Made by a program: the position numbers and the translations under genes. Source: Bacillota bacterium (GTDB lineage Bacteria > Bacillota_C > Negativicutes > CTSoil-072). Taken from it: 7,800 nt of DNA. The stretch spans positions 1 through 7,800 of the forward strand of contig JAGFXW010000218.1 in NCBI GenBank assembly GCA_017861495.1. Reading direction: 5' to 3'. Position 1 is the first letter of the stretch. Every line of letters starts with the position of its first letter. Positions 1 to 5,734 of the stretch are shown here, piece by piece. The notes under the pieces were generated by a model. That model saw nothing but the letters and a program-made list of their open reading frames with translations. It did no database searches and was not told the origin of the DNA.

Positions 1-118
1 GGCGTTGGATGAACAGCGCGGAACTGCGAATAATCAGACCCGTCTGGAGGCATTTTTGGATCTGGTCATTGGCAAAAAAATTCGTCGCTCCGGCATGCCC
101 GGAATAGCGGCCCGCTAA
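1..118 (+). CDS. 3' end of probable 2-hydroxyacyl-CoA dehydratase subunit (partial)
   Basis: An open frame enters from the left edge (first full codon at base 2) and ends at TAA 116-118, giving a 38-residue C-terminus. It contains the stretch TRLEAFLDLV, which resembles the C-terminal TR(L/V)EAFLE segment that I recall in D-component 2-hydroxyacyl-CoA dehydratases (HgdB/BcrB/YjiM-like), followed by a basic tail. The next gene, 21 bases downstream, is the activase that such dehydratases need, which supports the call. The enzyme would remove water from a 2-hydroxyacyl-CoA in an anaerobic amino-acid or aromatic pathway, but the substrate cannot be told from this fragment. The catalytic part and the iron-sulfur cysteines lie outside the window. 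The reading frame is clear; the family assignment relies on a short match plus context. Confidence 0.55.
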   Translation, partial: ALDEQRGTANNQTRLEAFLDLVIGKKIRRSGMPGIAAR

Positions 119-139
119 AGGGAGGGGTAAGGAAATACG

Positions 140-1114
140 ATGGTAAAAGATATTTATATTGGAATTGATGTTGGTTCGGTAAGCATTAATATCATCGCGA
201 TCGACAACACAAACACGGTCTTGTATTCGTCCTATAACCGGACGGAGGGACAGCCGGTTTCTTCTTTGAAGAAGGCCTTGGGTGATTTGATGAATTCCTT
301 ACAGCCTGGCTGGCGGGTGCAGGCGATCGGAACGACCGGCAGCGGACGCCAGTTGGCAGGGTTGTTGGTCGGAGCGGACATCATTAAAAATGAAATTACG
401 GCCCATGCAACGGCTACGATCACTTTTCATCCGGATGCGCGGACAATTTTTGAGATCGGCGGCCAGGATTCAAAAATCATTGTGTTGCGCAACCAGATGG
501 TGACCGATTTTTCGATGAATACGATTTGCGCGGCGGGTACCGGATCGTTCCTCGACCATCAGGCGGAACGCCTGAAAATTCCGATCGAACAATTCGGCGA
601 TTTGGCGCTCAGTGCGAAAGATACGGTTCGTATTGCCGGCCGGTGTACGGTGTTTGCCGAGTCGGACATGATTGCCAAACAGCAGTATGGTTTTTCCAAA
701 GCGGAGATTATCCGCGGCCTGTGCGAAGCCTTGGTGCGGAATTATATCAATAACCTGGGCCGGGGCCGGGAATTGACGCCGCCGTTTGTCTTCCAGGGCG
801 GTGTTGCCGCCAATAAAGGGATCAAGGCCGCGTTTGAAGCGGAAATCGGCCATGAAGTGGTGATCCCGAAGTACTATAACGTGATGGGGGCGATCGGGTC
901 CGCAATCCTGGCGCGGGAGCATATTGCCAGCACCGGCCGGACGACGGCGTTCCGCGGCTACGCGGCGCTGGAGTCTTCGTTCAAGCCGACCAGCTTCATC
1001 TGCAACGGCTGCGCGAACGTGTGCGAGGTTGTGAAAGTGATGATGGATGACCGCATTGTCGCCATGTGGGGCGATAAGTGCGGACGGTGGTCTAATAGTA
1101 TAGTTGTAGCGTAA
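140..1114 (+). CDS. acyl-CoA dehydratase activase (HgdC/YjiL-like, BcrAD/BadFG ATPase family)
   Basis: A 324-residue ASKHA-fold ATPase that, in this family, transfers an electron to a 2-hydroxyacyl-CoA dehydratase with ATP hydrolysis. Visible motifs are the N-terminal phosphate loop GIDVGS (8-13), the second nucleotide-binding segment EIGGQDSK (105-112), CAAGTGSFLD with Cys130, and GRCTVFAES with Cys169. In HgdC the equivalent two cysteines bridge one [4Fe-4S] cluster between the subunits of a homodimer. FQGGVAANKG (218-227) and the glycine-rich end near 250 close the ATPase core. A C-terminal extension carries Cys288, Cys291, Cys295 and Cys314, as in the longer YjiL-like activases, and may hold a second metal site. 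Start chosen at ATG 140, with GGAGGGG and AAGGAA just upstream. The last seven residues (SNSIVVA) come just before an 18-bp inverted repeat, so the natural C-terminus may have been altered. It is probably cotranscribed with the preceding dehydratase gene. Confidence 0.9.
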   Translation: MVKDIYIGIDVGSVSINIIAIDNTNTVLYSSYNRTEGQPVSSLKKALGDLMNSLQPGWRVQAIGTTGSGRQLAGLLVGADIIKNEITAHATATITFHPDARTIFEIGGQDSKIIVLRNQMVTDFSMNTICAAGTGSFLDHQAERLKIPIEQFGDLALSAKDTVRIAGRCTVFAESDMIAKQQYGFSKAEIIRGLCEALVRNYINNLGRGRELTPPFVFQGGVAANKGIKAAFEAEIGHEVVIPKYYNVMGAIGSAILAREHIASTGRTTAFRGYAALESSFKPTSFICNGCANVCEVVKVMMDDRIVAMWGDKCGRWSNSIVVA

Positions 1115-1118
1115 AGTG

Positions 1119-1306
1119 ACAAGCGGTTGAAAAGGGCTAATCTGCGGTGCACCCGCAAGGAGTATGCCGCCAACTCTAAGGCGCTAAAGCGCCAAGAGTT
1201 GCGCAATCACAACTGCGTTTGCTCGCTCCACGTACGATTTTGTACGCGTCGCGTCGCGTCGCAAGCCTTGTTGTTCCTGGCATCTCAACCCTTTTGAACC
1301 GCTTGT
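1119..1306. repeat. 188-bp element bounded by 18-bp terminal inverted repeats, MITE-like or structured 3' region
   Basis: Arm 1119-1136 (ACAAGCGGTTGAAAAGGG) and arm 1289-1306 (CCCTTTTGAACCGCTTGT) are reverse complements with one mismatch. Between them lie a palindrome GGTGCACC (1146-1153), a strong hairpin (CAACTCT 1171-1177 with AGAGTTG 1195-1201, enclosing GGCGC 1180-1184 with GCGCC 1189-1193), a hairpin CGTAC 1231-1235 / GTACG 1242-1246, and about 3.4 tandem copies of GCGTC (1246-1262). No convincing coding frame is present and I see no clear target-site duplication beyond a trivial TG. The element begins five bases after the activase stop codon. It could be a non-autonomous transposable element, a dispersed intergenic repeat, or the folded 3' end of the upstream mRNA. 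The structure is seen directly; its nature is inferred. Confidence 0.6.
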
Positions 1307-1331
1307 TGGATGATAATAACTCATTTATAAT
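1303..1331 (+). promoter_or_regulatory. candidate sigma-A promoter ahead of the small-RNA-like region
   Basis: TTGTTG (1303-1308) is followed after exactly 17 bases by a perfect TATAAT (1326-1331) in AT-rich DNA. Transcription would begin near 1338, just before the 24-bp inverted repeat, and would meet a terminator at 1472-1499, well before prfB. The -35 box matches consensus at only three of six positions and overlaps the end of the 188-bp element. No transcript data support it. Confidence 0.45.
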
Positions 1332-1342
1332 TTCTATTGCTG

Positions 1343-1422
1343 CTTTCCGCAATCGGACAATATCCATCGCTCCGACTCTGTCGCTTGACCTCCGCTCTTG
1401 GATATTGTCCGATTGCGGAAAG
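1343..1422. repeat. 24-bp perfect inverted repeat with a 32-base loop
   Basis: Bases 1343-1366 are the exact reverse complement of 1399-1422 (outer ends CTTTCCGCAATC and GATTGCGGAAAG). Pairing breaks immediately outside and inside these limits. The loop 1367-1398 is rich in C and T. A perfect 24-bp stem is much longer than a typical terminator and has no T-tract directly after it. I see no flanking direct repeat that would indicate transposition. It may be the main stem of a small RNA or a palindromic intergenic repeat. Confidence 0.85.
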
Positions 1423-1471
1423 ATGTCGAGCATAGTGAAAACATTATTGTTTTTTATTTTATGGCTGCAAG

Positions 1472-1499
1472 AGACTTAGTACATACTAAGTCTTTTTTT
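1472..1499 (+). terminator. Rho-independent terminator upstream of prfB
   Basis: AGACTTAGT (1472-1480) pairs perfectly with ACTAAGTCT (1485-1493) around the loop ACAT, and the stem runs straight into a tract of seven T (1493-1499). There is no T-tract on the other strand, so it works for + strand transcripts. It would end transcripts from the activase operon or from the candidate promoter at 1303, and it separates them from prfB. Confidence 0.85.
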
Positions 1500-1517
1500 A
1501 TTGAAGTTTTATTCGGT

Positions 1518-1546
1518 TTGCTTTATCCGCTGTATAGTGTTAAAAT
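1518..1546 (+). promoter_or_regulatory. candidate prfB promoter
   Basis: TTGCTT (1518-1523), a 17-base spacer, and TAAAAT (1541-1546, five of six to consensus) lie between the terminator and the prfB start. The predicted start site near 1553 gives a leader of about 35 bases that includes the AGGGGG ribosome binding site at 1571-1576. The -35 match is weak. Confidence 0.45.
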
Positions 1547-1586
1547 TTAGTCTTGGATCACAATTATTTTAGGGGGATTATAGACA

Positions 1587-2691
1587 ATGCTATTAGAGGA
1601 TTTACGGCGTGACGTGGAGGATTTTCAGGATAAATTAAACGAATTACGGGGGTCTCTTTGACGTAGCCGGCAAAGAAGAGAAAATCGCGGAACTGGAAGC
1701 GATGATCGGGGATGCCGGTTTTTGGGATGAACCGGTCGGCGCGCAGAAAATCATGCAGGAACTGACGGCATTGAAAGATGATGTCGGTCAATACAATAGC
1801 CTTGCCGAGCGGTACAGCGATATCCAGGTGCTGTGGGAGTTGGGCATGGATGAGAAAGATGAAAGCGTATACCCGGAAGTTGCGGATGGAATGGAAAAAT
1901 TGCATCAGGACGTGGAGCATCTGGAATTGAATTTGATGTTATCCGGTCCGTATGATGCGAATAATGCGATTTTGACGCTGCATGCCGGCGCCGGCGGTAC
2001 CGAGGCCCAGGACTGGGCGCAGATGCTGCTCCGGATGTATATGCGCTGGGCGGAGAAAAATGGCTATAAAGTGGAAACGTTGGATTTTCTGGATGGCGAT
2101 GAAGCTGGCGTGAAGAGCGCTACGCTGCTGGTTTCCGGCAAAAATGCCTACGGATATCTGAAAGCGGAGAAGGGCGTGCACCGGCTGGTGCGGATTTCGC
2201 CGTTTGATGCGAATGCCCGGCGGCATACGTCGTTTGCCGCGCTGGATGTGATGCCGGATATTGAGGACACGGTGGATGTGGTCATCAATATGGAAGATGT
2301 CAGGGTCGATACCTACCGCGCGAGCGGCGCCGGCGGCCAGCATATCAATAAAACGGATTCGGCCGTGCGGATGACGCACATTCCGACCGGAGTGGTTGTA
2401 CAGTGCCAGAGCGAACGGTCGCAAATCCAGAACCGCGAGCAATGTTTGCGGTTGCTGCGGGCGAAATTGTTTAAGCTGGAGCAGCAAAAGCAGCAGGAAA
2501 AGTTGTCGGAGATCGGCGGCGATTACCAGGCGATCGAGTGGGGCAGCCAGATTCGCTCGTATGTGTTCCATCCTTACAGTTTGGTGAAAGACCACCGGAC
2601 CAATGCGGAGACCGGCAATGTGCAGGCGGTCATGGACGGTGGAATTGATTTGTTTATTGAGGCGTACCTAAAAAGCGGCATAAAGGGGTGA
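1587..2691 (+). CDS. prfB: peptide chain release factor 2 (with programmed +1 frameshift)
   Basis: RF2 reads UGA and UAA in the ribosomal A site and triggers peptide release. Translation starts at ATG 1587, 10 bases after AGGGGG. The first 24 codons run in one frame to TGA 1659-1661; after a +1 slip at CTT the frame continues from GAC 1660 to TGA 2689-2691. This yields about 367 residues, the usual RF2 length. After joining, the tripeptide anticodon motif SPF falls at residues 204-206 (RISPFDAN), specific to RF2 rather than RF1. The catalytic GGQ falls at 249-251 (SGAGGQHINKTDS), both within one residue of the E. coli positions. A coiled-coil-rich N-terminal domain precedes them. The frameshift makes synthesis self-limiting: plentiful RF2 terminates at the TGA, scarce RF2 allows the slip. 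A caller that ignores the shift starts wrongly at ATG 1702 and loses 38 residues. The next gene begins five bases after the stop. Confidence 0.97.
1647..1662 (+). promoter_or_regulatory. prfB programmed +1 frameshift site
   Basis: The sequence CGGGGGTCTCTTTGAC contains a Shine-Dalgarno-like GGGGG (1648-1652), three bases, the slippery CTT codon (1656-1658), the in-frame stop TGA (1659-1661) and a following C that weakens termination. This matches the arrangement of the E. coli prfB signal (AGGGGGTATCTTTGAC). The peptidyl-tRNA slips from CTT to TTT and GAC is decoded next. Confidence 0.95.
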
Positions 2692-2696
2692 CCGGG

Positions 2697-3401
2697 ATGA
2701 AGCGTTTGCTTGCCGGGTTGTTGGTTCTTGGTTTGTTGCTGGTGGTCGCGGCGCAGGTTTTCCTTCCACGGCTGGTTTCCGGTTTGGTGGCTCGCAGCGT
2801 GGAAAACCAGATCCGGGCGGAAAAAGTTACAGCCCAGGTCGAAAAAACGCCGGCCTTGCTGATGCTGGGCGGAAAGTTTGACGAAATGACGATTTCGGCG
2901 GCCAAGGCGCAAACCGGCCGGCTGTTGTTTGATGAAATCAAGATTGCCATTTCTGCGGCTTCTTTTGACATGCCGGCCTTGCTGATGGACCGGCGCCTTG
3001 TACTGGCAACGGCCGGAAAGATCGAGTTATCCGGGGTGATTACGCAGGAAGAGCTGGCGCGGTATCTGAACGCCAACGTGAAATATGTCAAAAATGCGGT
3101 GGTGACGGTGCGGGATGGCCGGGTCATCATCGATGCGCAATTGGCGTTGGTTGGGCCGGTTGCCTTCAAGGCGACGATGGATGGCCGGATTGTTGGGGAT
3201 GGGCGGCAGCTGCGGTTCGTAACCGAACATTTCAGCCTGAATGACCGGCTGGCCGGCAACATCGGCGGCGCTTTGCTGACGGAAATTCCGTTGGCGGACT
3301 TGCGGCAACTGCCGTTTGCCGTGGGTGTGCGCGAGGTTACGATGGAGCAGGGCAAAGTGACTGTGTATATGGATAGTCGCGTGCCTTTGGATAATCCGTA
3401 A
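2697..3401 (+). CDS. DUF2993 (LmeA-like) membrane-anchored protein
   Basis: A 234-residue protein with an uncleaved-looking N-terminal hydrophobic anchor (about residues 3-22, rich in Leu, Val and Gly), then a soluble domain expected outside the membrane. The pattern of short beta strands (KFDEMTISA, RLLFDEIKIAIS, GKIELSGVITQEELARYLN, GRVIIDAQLALVGPVAFKATMDGRI) fits the DUF2993 family. The mycobacterial member LmeA binds phospholipids and is linked to envelope lipoglycan assembly; elsewhere the role is not known. I chose ATG 2697 because AGGGG (2684-2688) lies 8 bases upstream. An alternative GTG at 2688 would overlap the prfB stop and has no binding site. The five-base gap to prfB implies cotranscription. 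The family call is from pattern recognition. Confidence 0.75.
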   Translation: MKRLLAGLLVLGLLLVVAAQVFLPRLVSGLVARSVENQIRAEKVTAQVEKTPALLMLGGKFDEMTISAAKAQTGRLLFDEIKIAISAASFDMPALLMDRRLVLATAGKIELSGVITQEELARYLNANVKYVKNAVVTVRDGRVIIDAQLALVGPVAFKATMDGRIVGDGRQLRFVTEHFSLNDRLAGNIGGALLTEIPLADLRQLPFAVGVREVTMEQGKVTVYMDSRVPLDNP

Positions 3402-3413
3402 CTTGGGCAACCG

Positions 3414-3461
3414 GTGAAGATTTTTAGTAACGGCAGGATTCTGACTGTTGATCCCGAATAA
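3414..3461 (+). pseudogene. possible remnant of an amidohydrolase N-terminus
   Basis: From GTG 3414 the frame reads VKIFSNGRILTVDPE and stops at TAA 3459-3461. This looks like the N-terminal strand (K-I-x-x-N-G-R-I-x-T-V/M-D-P) of metal-dependent amidohydrolases, but nothing amidohydrolase-like follows in any frame before the repeat at 3581, and there is no ribosome binding site. It may be the relic of a deleted gene. A chance match over 15 residues cannot be excluded. The rest of 3402-3580 shows no gene and no strong promoter or terminator. Confidence 0.2.
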
Positions 3462-3580
3462 AAATTATGTTCTGGATGCATTACAGGAAGACTGCGCCTT
3501 TGCGTTTTAGCGGTCCGGGGATCGTGGGACGGGCGTGGATTTTATGTCCCAGGGATTGGGGCGGGAAGAGAAAAAGGATA

Positions 3581-3668
3581 TAAGTGAGCCTTAGGTTCGG
3601 AGGGGGTTATTGCCCCCGCCGAACCCTTAGAGCGAACTTAAGACTGAGGCTCGAAATCTTTGATTTCG
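3581..3668 (+). repeat. structured repeat, copy 1 (three-way-junction RNA-like element)
   Basis: Bases 3581-3650 are identical to 7731-7800, where the window ends, so the repeat is at least 70 bp and probably longer. A consistent RNA fold is visible: outer stem GAGCCT 3586-3591 with AGGCTC 3647-3652; hairpin GGTTCGG 3594-3600 with CCGAACC 3619-3625, extended by GGGGG 3602-3606 with CCCCC 3613-3617 around a TTATTG loop; and a small hairpin CTTA 3626-3629 with TAAG 3639-3642. A further hairpin, CGAAATC 3652-3658 with GATTTCG 3662-3668, shares base 3652 with the outer stem and leads straight to the ribosome binding site of the DUF5693 gene. No T-tract follows, so it is not an ordinary terminator. 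It could be a cis-acting leader RNA or a dispersed palindromic repeat. I do not recognise it as a known riboswitch class. Confidence 0.8.
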
Positions 3669-3670
3669 CG

Positions 3671-3685
3671 AAGGGGAGTACTTTG
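3671..3685 (+). promoter_or_regulatory. ribosome binding site and TTG start deciding the DUF5693 N-terminus
   Basis: AAGGGGAG (3671-3678) is followed after four bases (TACT) by TTG 3683-3685. No other start in this frame has a good binding site: the upstream GTG 3584 lies inside the structured repeat and is preceded by AAAAAGGATATAA. Confidence 0.75.
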
Positions 3686-5734
3686 GCAGATTGTAAATAT
3701 AACCGGGTATTGATCGTTCTGATCGTTCTGGGACTGATTGCCGCTTTGGCTATTGGCTGGCAGCGGCATACCTTGGAAAGCGCTAATTTGCGTGTTGAAA
3801 TGGTCATGGATTATGAGGATATCGTAGAATTGGCGGAAGCGGAAGGCGTTTCCACGCCTGCTTTGCTGCAGCAGTTTAAGGCGGCGGGGATTACTTCCCT
3901 GGCCGTATACGAAACAACGCTGGAAAAGCTAAACAAGAGCGGCAAGGTGACCGCAATGCCCGGGTCGCATTTCCTGCATCAATACCGGACGGGAACGTTG
4001 TCCGACCCGTATTGGCGCTCGTTGGTCGAATCGGGACAGATTGAAGCGGAAGACATCTATGTGGTCGGGCAGGATCCGGCTGTGTTTGCCGAGGTGCAGA
4101 GCGATTTGGCCCGCCGGTTAAGTCCGGAGCGGGTACGGATGCTGCCAGGGCGCGACAATGCGCTGGCGGCCAAAGGAAATTACGAAAAAGCCGTGAAATG
4201 GAACCTGGGCCTGTCGGCAGCCGAAATGAAGGAAGTGGCCGGACAAGGATTCCTGGTGGTTGCGCGCCCGACGAACTACGTCAAAGTGCGGGCGGAAGAC
4301 GTGGAAGCCGTGTTTGACCGGCTGGCTGCGGTGGAACAGGTCTCTACGGTGATGTTTGTCGGGGAAGAGGCCTTGGGCTATCCGGGGCAATTGAATCTGA
4401 CGATGGAAAAAATGCGGCAGAGGGATTTGACGCTGGGGATGATTGAGCACCCGCTGCAGCTTCAATTTGTGAAACAGGAAGGGCTGGCGGCGCTGGCGGC
4501 GTTGAATGGCTACAAAGCCGCCCGCGTGTATGTAATCCCGAAAGAAGAACAGCCGAAACTCAAGTTGAGCGAGGCGGTGCACCGCTGGGCGGTTACGGAT
4601 CTGGAACGGAATATCCGCATCAATATGCTGCGCAAATTCGATAAGCCGGATGCGGGTAAAACGTTGTTGGAAACGAATTTGGCCTATGTTGCCGGTGTGC
4701 GGGCGGAGATGGAGAGCCGTGGACTCTCGATTGGCCGGGCGGGAACCTTTCCTCCGTTTTTCCCCAGCCCGTGGTTGTTGTCGGTGGTGGTTGCCGGAGC
4801 AACAGCGGCCGGGGTATTATTCCTGACGCAGCTGCGTTCGTTTGCGCCGCGCTACCAATATCTTTTATGGCTGGTATTGACGCTGGTTATGGTTATTCCA
4901 GTGTTGAAAGGCAGTGGAATGGTGGTCCGGCAGGCAGTTGCTTTGGCGAGTGCAATCCTATTCCCTGTTTTGGCGATGACCTGGCAGCTGGACCGCTGGC
5001 GGAGCCTTGCTCCGGCCCAGGGGGCTTCCTTGCTGCGTATTTTGCGCGATGGCGTGTGCGGCCTGACGATTACGGTATTGCTGTCGATGATCGGCGGTTT
5101 TTATATCAGCGCCATTCTGGGCGATGTCCGGTTCTTTTTGGAGATGGAAATTTACCGCGGCGTAAAATTAACGTTTGTTATGCCATTGATTTTGATTTCA
5201 TTGGTGTATTTAACCCGTTATGAAATATTCAAGACTAGCGGGGCTCATGACGTGCGGGGAGCATGGCAGCAGGTCGTGAAGCTGCTGGACTATCCAGTGT
5301 ATGTGAAGACTATGGTGATTGCAGCCGCTGTCGCTGTGGTTGCCTGGGTCTTTGTCGGCCGCTCCGGCCATACGGCAGGCGTTCCGGTACCGGAGTTTGA
5401 ACTGAAGCTGCGGGCGTTTTTGGAAGATGCGATGTATGCCCGCCCGCGTGAAAAAGAATTCATCATCGGCCACCCGGCGTTTTTTCTGGCAGCCATGGCA
5501 GTTTGGCGGCAGTGGCCGCGCATGCTGCATTTTGCCTTGGTGGTCATGGCAACAATCGGCCAGGGTTCTTTGGTCGAAACGTTCGCCCATATGCGCACGC
5601 CGTTATTTATGTCGTTTGTGCGCGGGCTTGACGGTTTGGCATTAGGGGTTGTGATGGGAATTTTGGCGGTGGTTGGCGTTCAAATTCTGCACTATTTGTC
5701 GTTTTTCCTGGGGAAGGAGACCGCGCGCCGATGA
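3683..5734 (+). CDS. DUF5693 family polytopic membrane protein, csaB partner
   Basis: With the TTG start the protein has 683 residues. One hydrophobic segment near the N-terminus (about 7-27) is followed by a large domain of about 330 residues (roughly 30-360) with alternating helices and strands, probably outside the membrane. A C-terminal block then carries about seven or eight membrane segments (near 363-385, 391-409, 414-433, 456-480, 493-511, 540-560, 612-632 and 650-675). This layout matches the DUF5693 family as I recall it, whose members often sit next to csaB in Firmicutes. The stop overlaps the csaB start by four bases (ATGA), so the two are translationally coupled. By analogy with the csaA-csaB operon of Bacillus, it may transport or assemble the wall polysaccharide that CsaB pyruvylates; that is inference, and no catalytic motif is evident. 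A GTG start at 3584 would add 33 residues that are only the translation of the repeat. Confidence 0.75.
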   Translation: MADCKYNRVLIVLIVLGLIAALAIGWQRHTLESANLRVEMVMDYEDIVELAEAEGVSTPALLQQFKAAGITSLAVYETTLEKLNKSGKVTAMPGSHFLHQYRTGTLSDPYWRSLVESGQIEAEDIYVVGQDPAVFAEVQSDLARRLSPERVRMLPGRDNALAAKGNYEKAVKWNLGLSAAEMKEVAGQGFLVVARPTNYVKVRAEDVEAVFDRLAAVEQVSTVMFVGEEALGYPGQLNLTMEKMRQRDLTLGMIEHPLQLQFVKQEGLAALAALNGYKAARVYVIPKEEQPKLKLSEAVHRWAVTDLERNIRINMLRKFDKPDAGKTLLETNLAYVAGVRAEMESRGLSIGRAGTFPPFFPSPWLLSVVVAGATAAGVLFLTQLRSFAPRYQYLLWLVLTLVMVIPVLKGSGMVVRQAVALASAILFPVLAMTWQLDRWRSLAPAQGASLLRILRDGVCGLTITVLLSMIGGFYISAILGDVRFFLEMEIYRGVKLTFVMPLILISLVYLTRYEIFKTSGAHDVRGAWQQVVKLLDYPVYVKTMVIAAAVAVVAWVFVGRSGHTAGVPVPEFELKLRAFLEDAMYARPREKEFIIGHPAFFLAAMAVWRQWPRMLHFALVVMATIGQGSLVETFAHMRTPLFMSFVRGLDGLALGVVMGILAVVGVQILHYLSFFLGKETARR

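Larger units (their letters stand above)
1338..1499 (+). ncRNA. candidate small RNA, about 160 nt, function unknown
   Basis: Three independent signals line up on the + strand: a promoter with a perfect -10 box (1326-1331), a long stem-loop (1343-1422), and a Rho-independent terminator (1472-1499). There is no good open reading frame behind a ribosome binding site in between. The 32-nt loop of the stem (1367-1398) is pyrimidine-rich and contains CCTCC (1389-1393), complementary to a Shine-Dalgarno GGAGG; C-rich loops of this kind are known in some Firmicutes small RNAs that block ribosome binding. The AT-rich linker 1431-1465 would be unpaired. The 5' end is estimated from the promoter. The alternative is that the stem is a transposon or repeat remnant and the terminator simply ends the activase operon. 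Confidence 0.35.

Noticed and set aside
1219..1479. 86-codon + strand frame and the opposing - strand frame at 1176-1433
   Set aside because: Both cross the inverted repeats and tandem GCGTC units, lack a ribosome binding site, and are explained by the structured non-coding DNA.
1587..1661. prfB as a pseudogene broken by a TGA after 24 codons
   Set aside because: The stop is embedded in the conserved programmed frameshift signal, and the remaining frame is full length with intact SPF and GGQ motifs.
1939..2595. 218-codon open frame on the - strand
   Set aside because: It lies wholly inside prfB, has a low-complexity His/Gln/Leu/Arg-rich composition typical of the antisense of GC-rich genes, and matches no family I know.
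3467..3583. 38-codon small open frame ending at the repeat
   Set aside because: It has no ribosome binding site and no recognisable sequence; its length is within chance expectation.
3594..3625. tRNA-like arm or terminator in the repeat because of GGTTCGG and a GC-rich hairpin
   Set aside because: There is no cloverleaf or acceptor stem of tRNA form, and no T-tract follows the hairpin.
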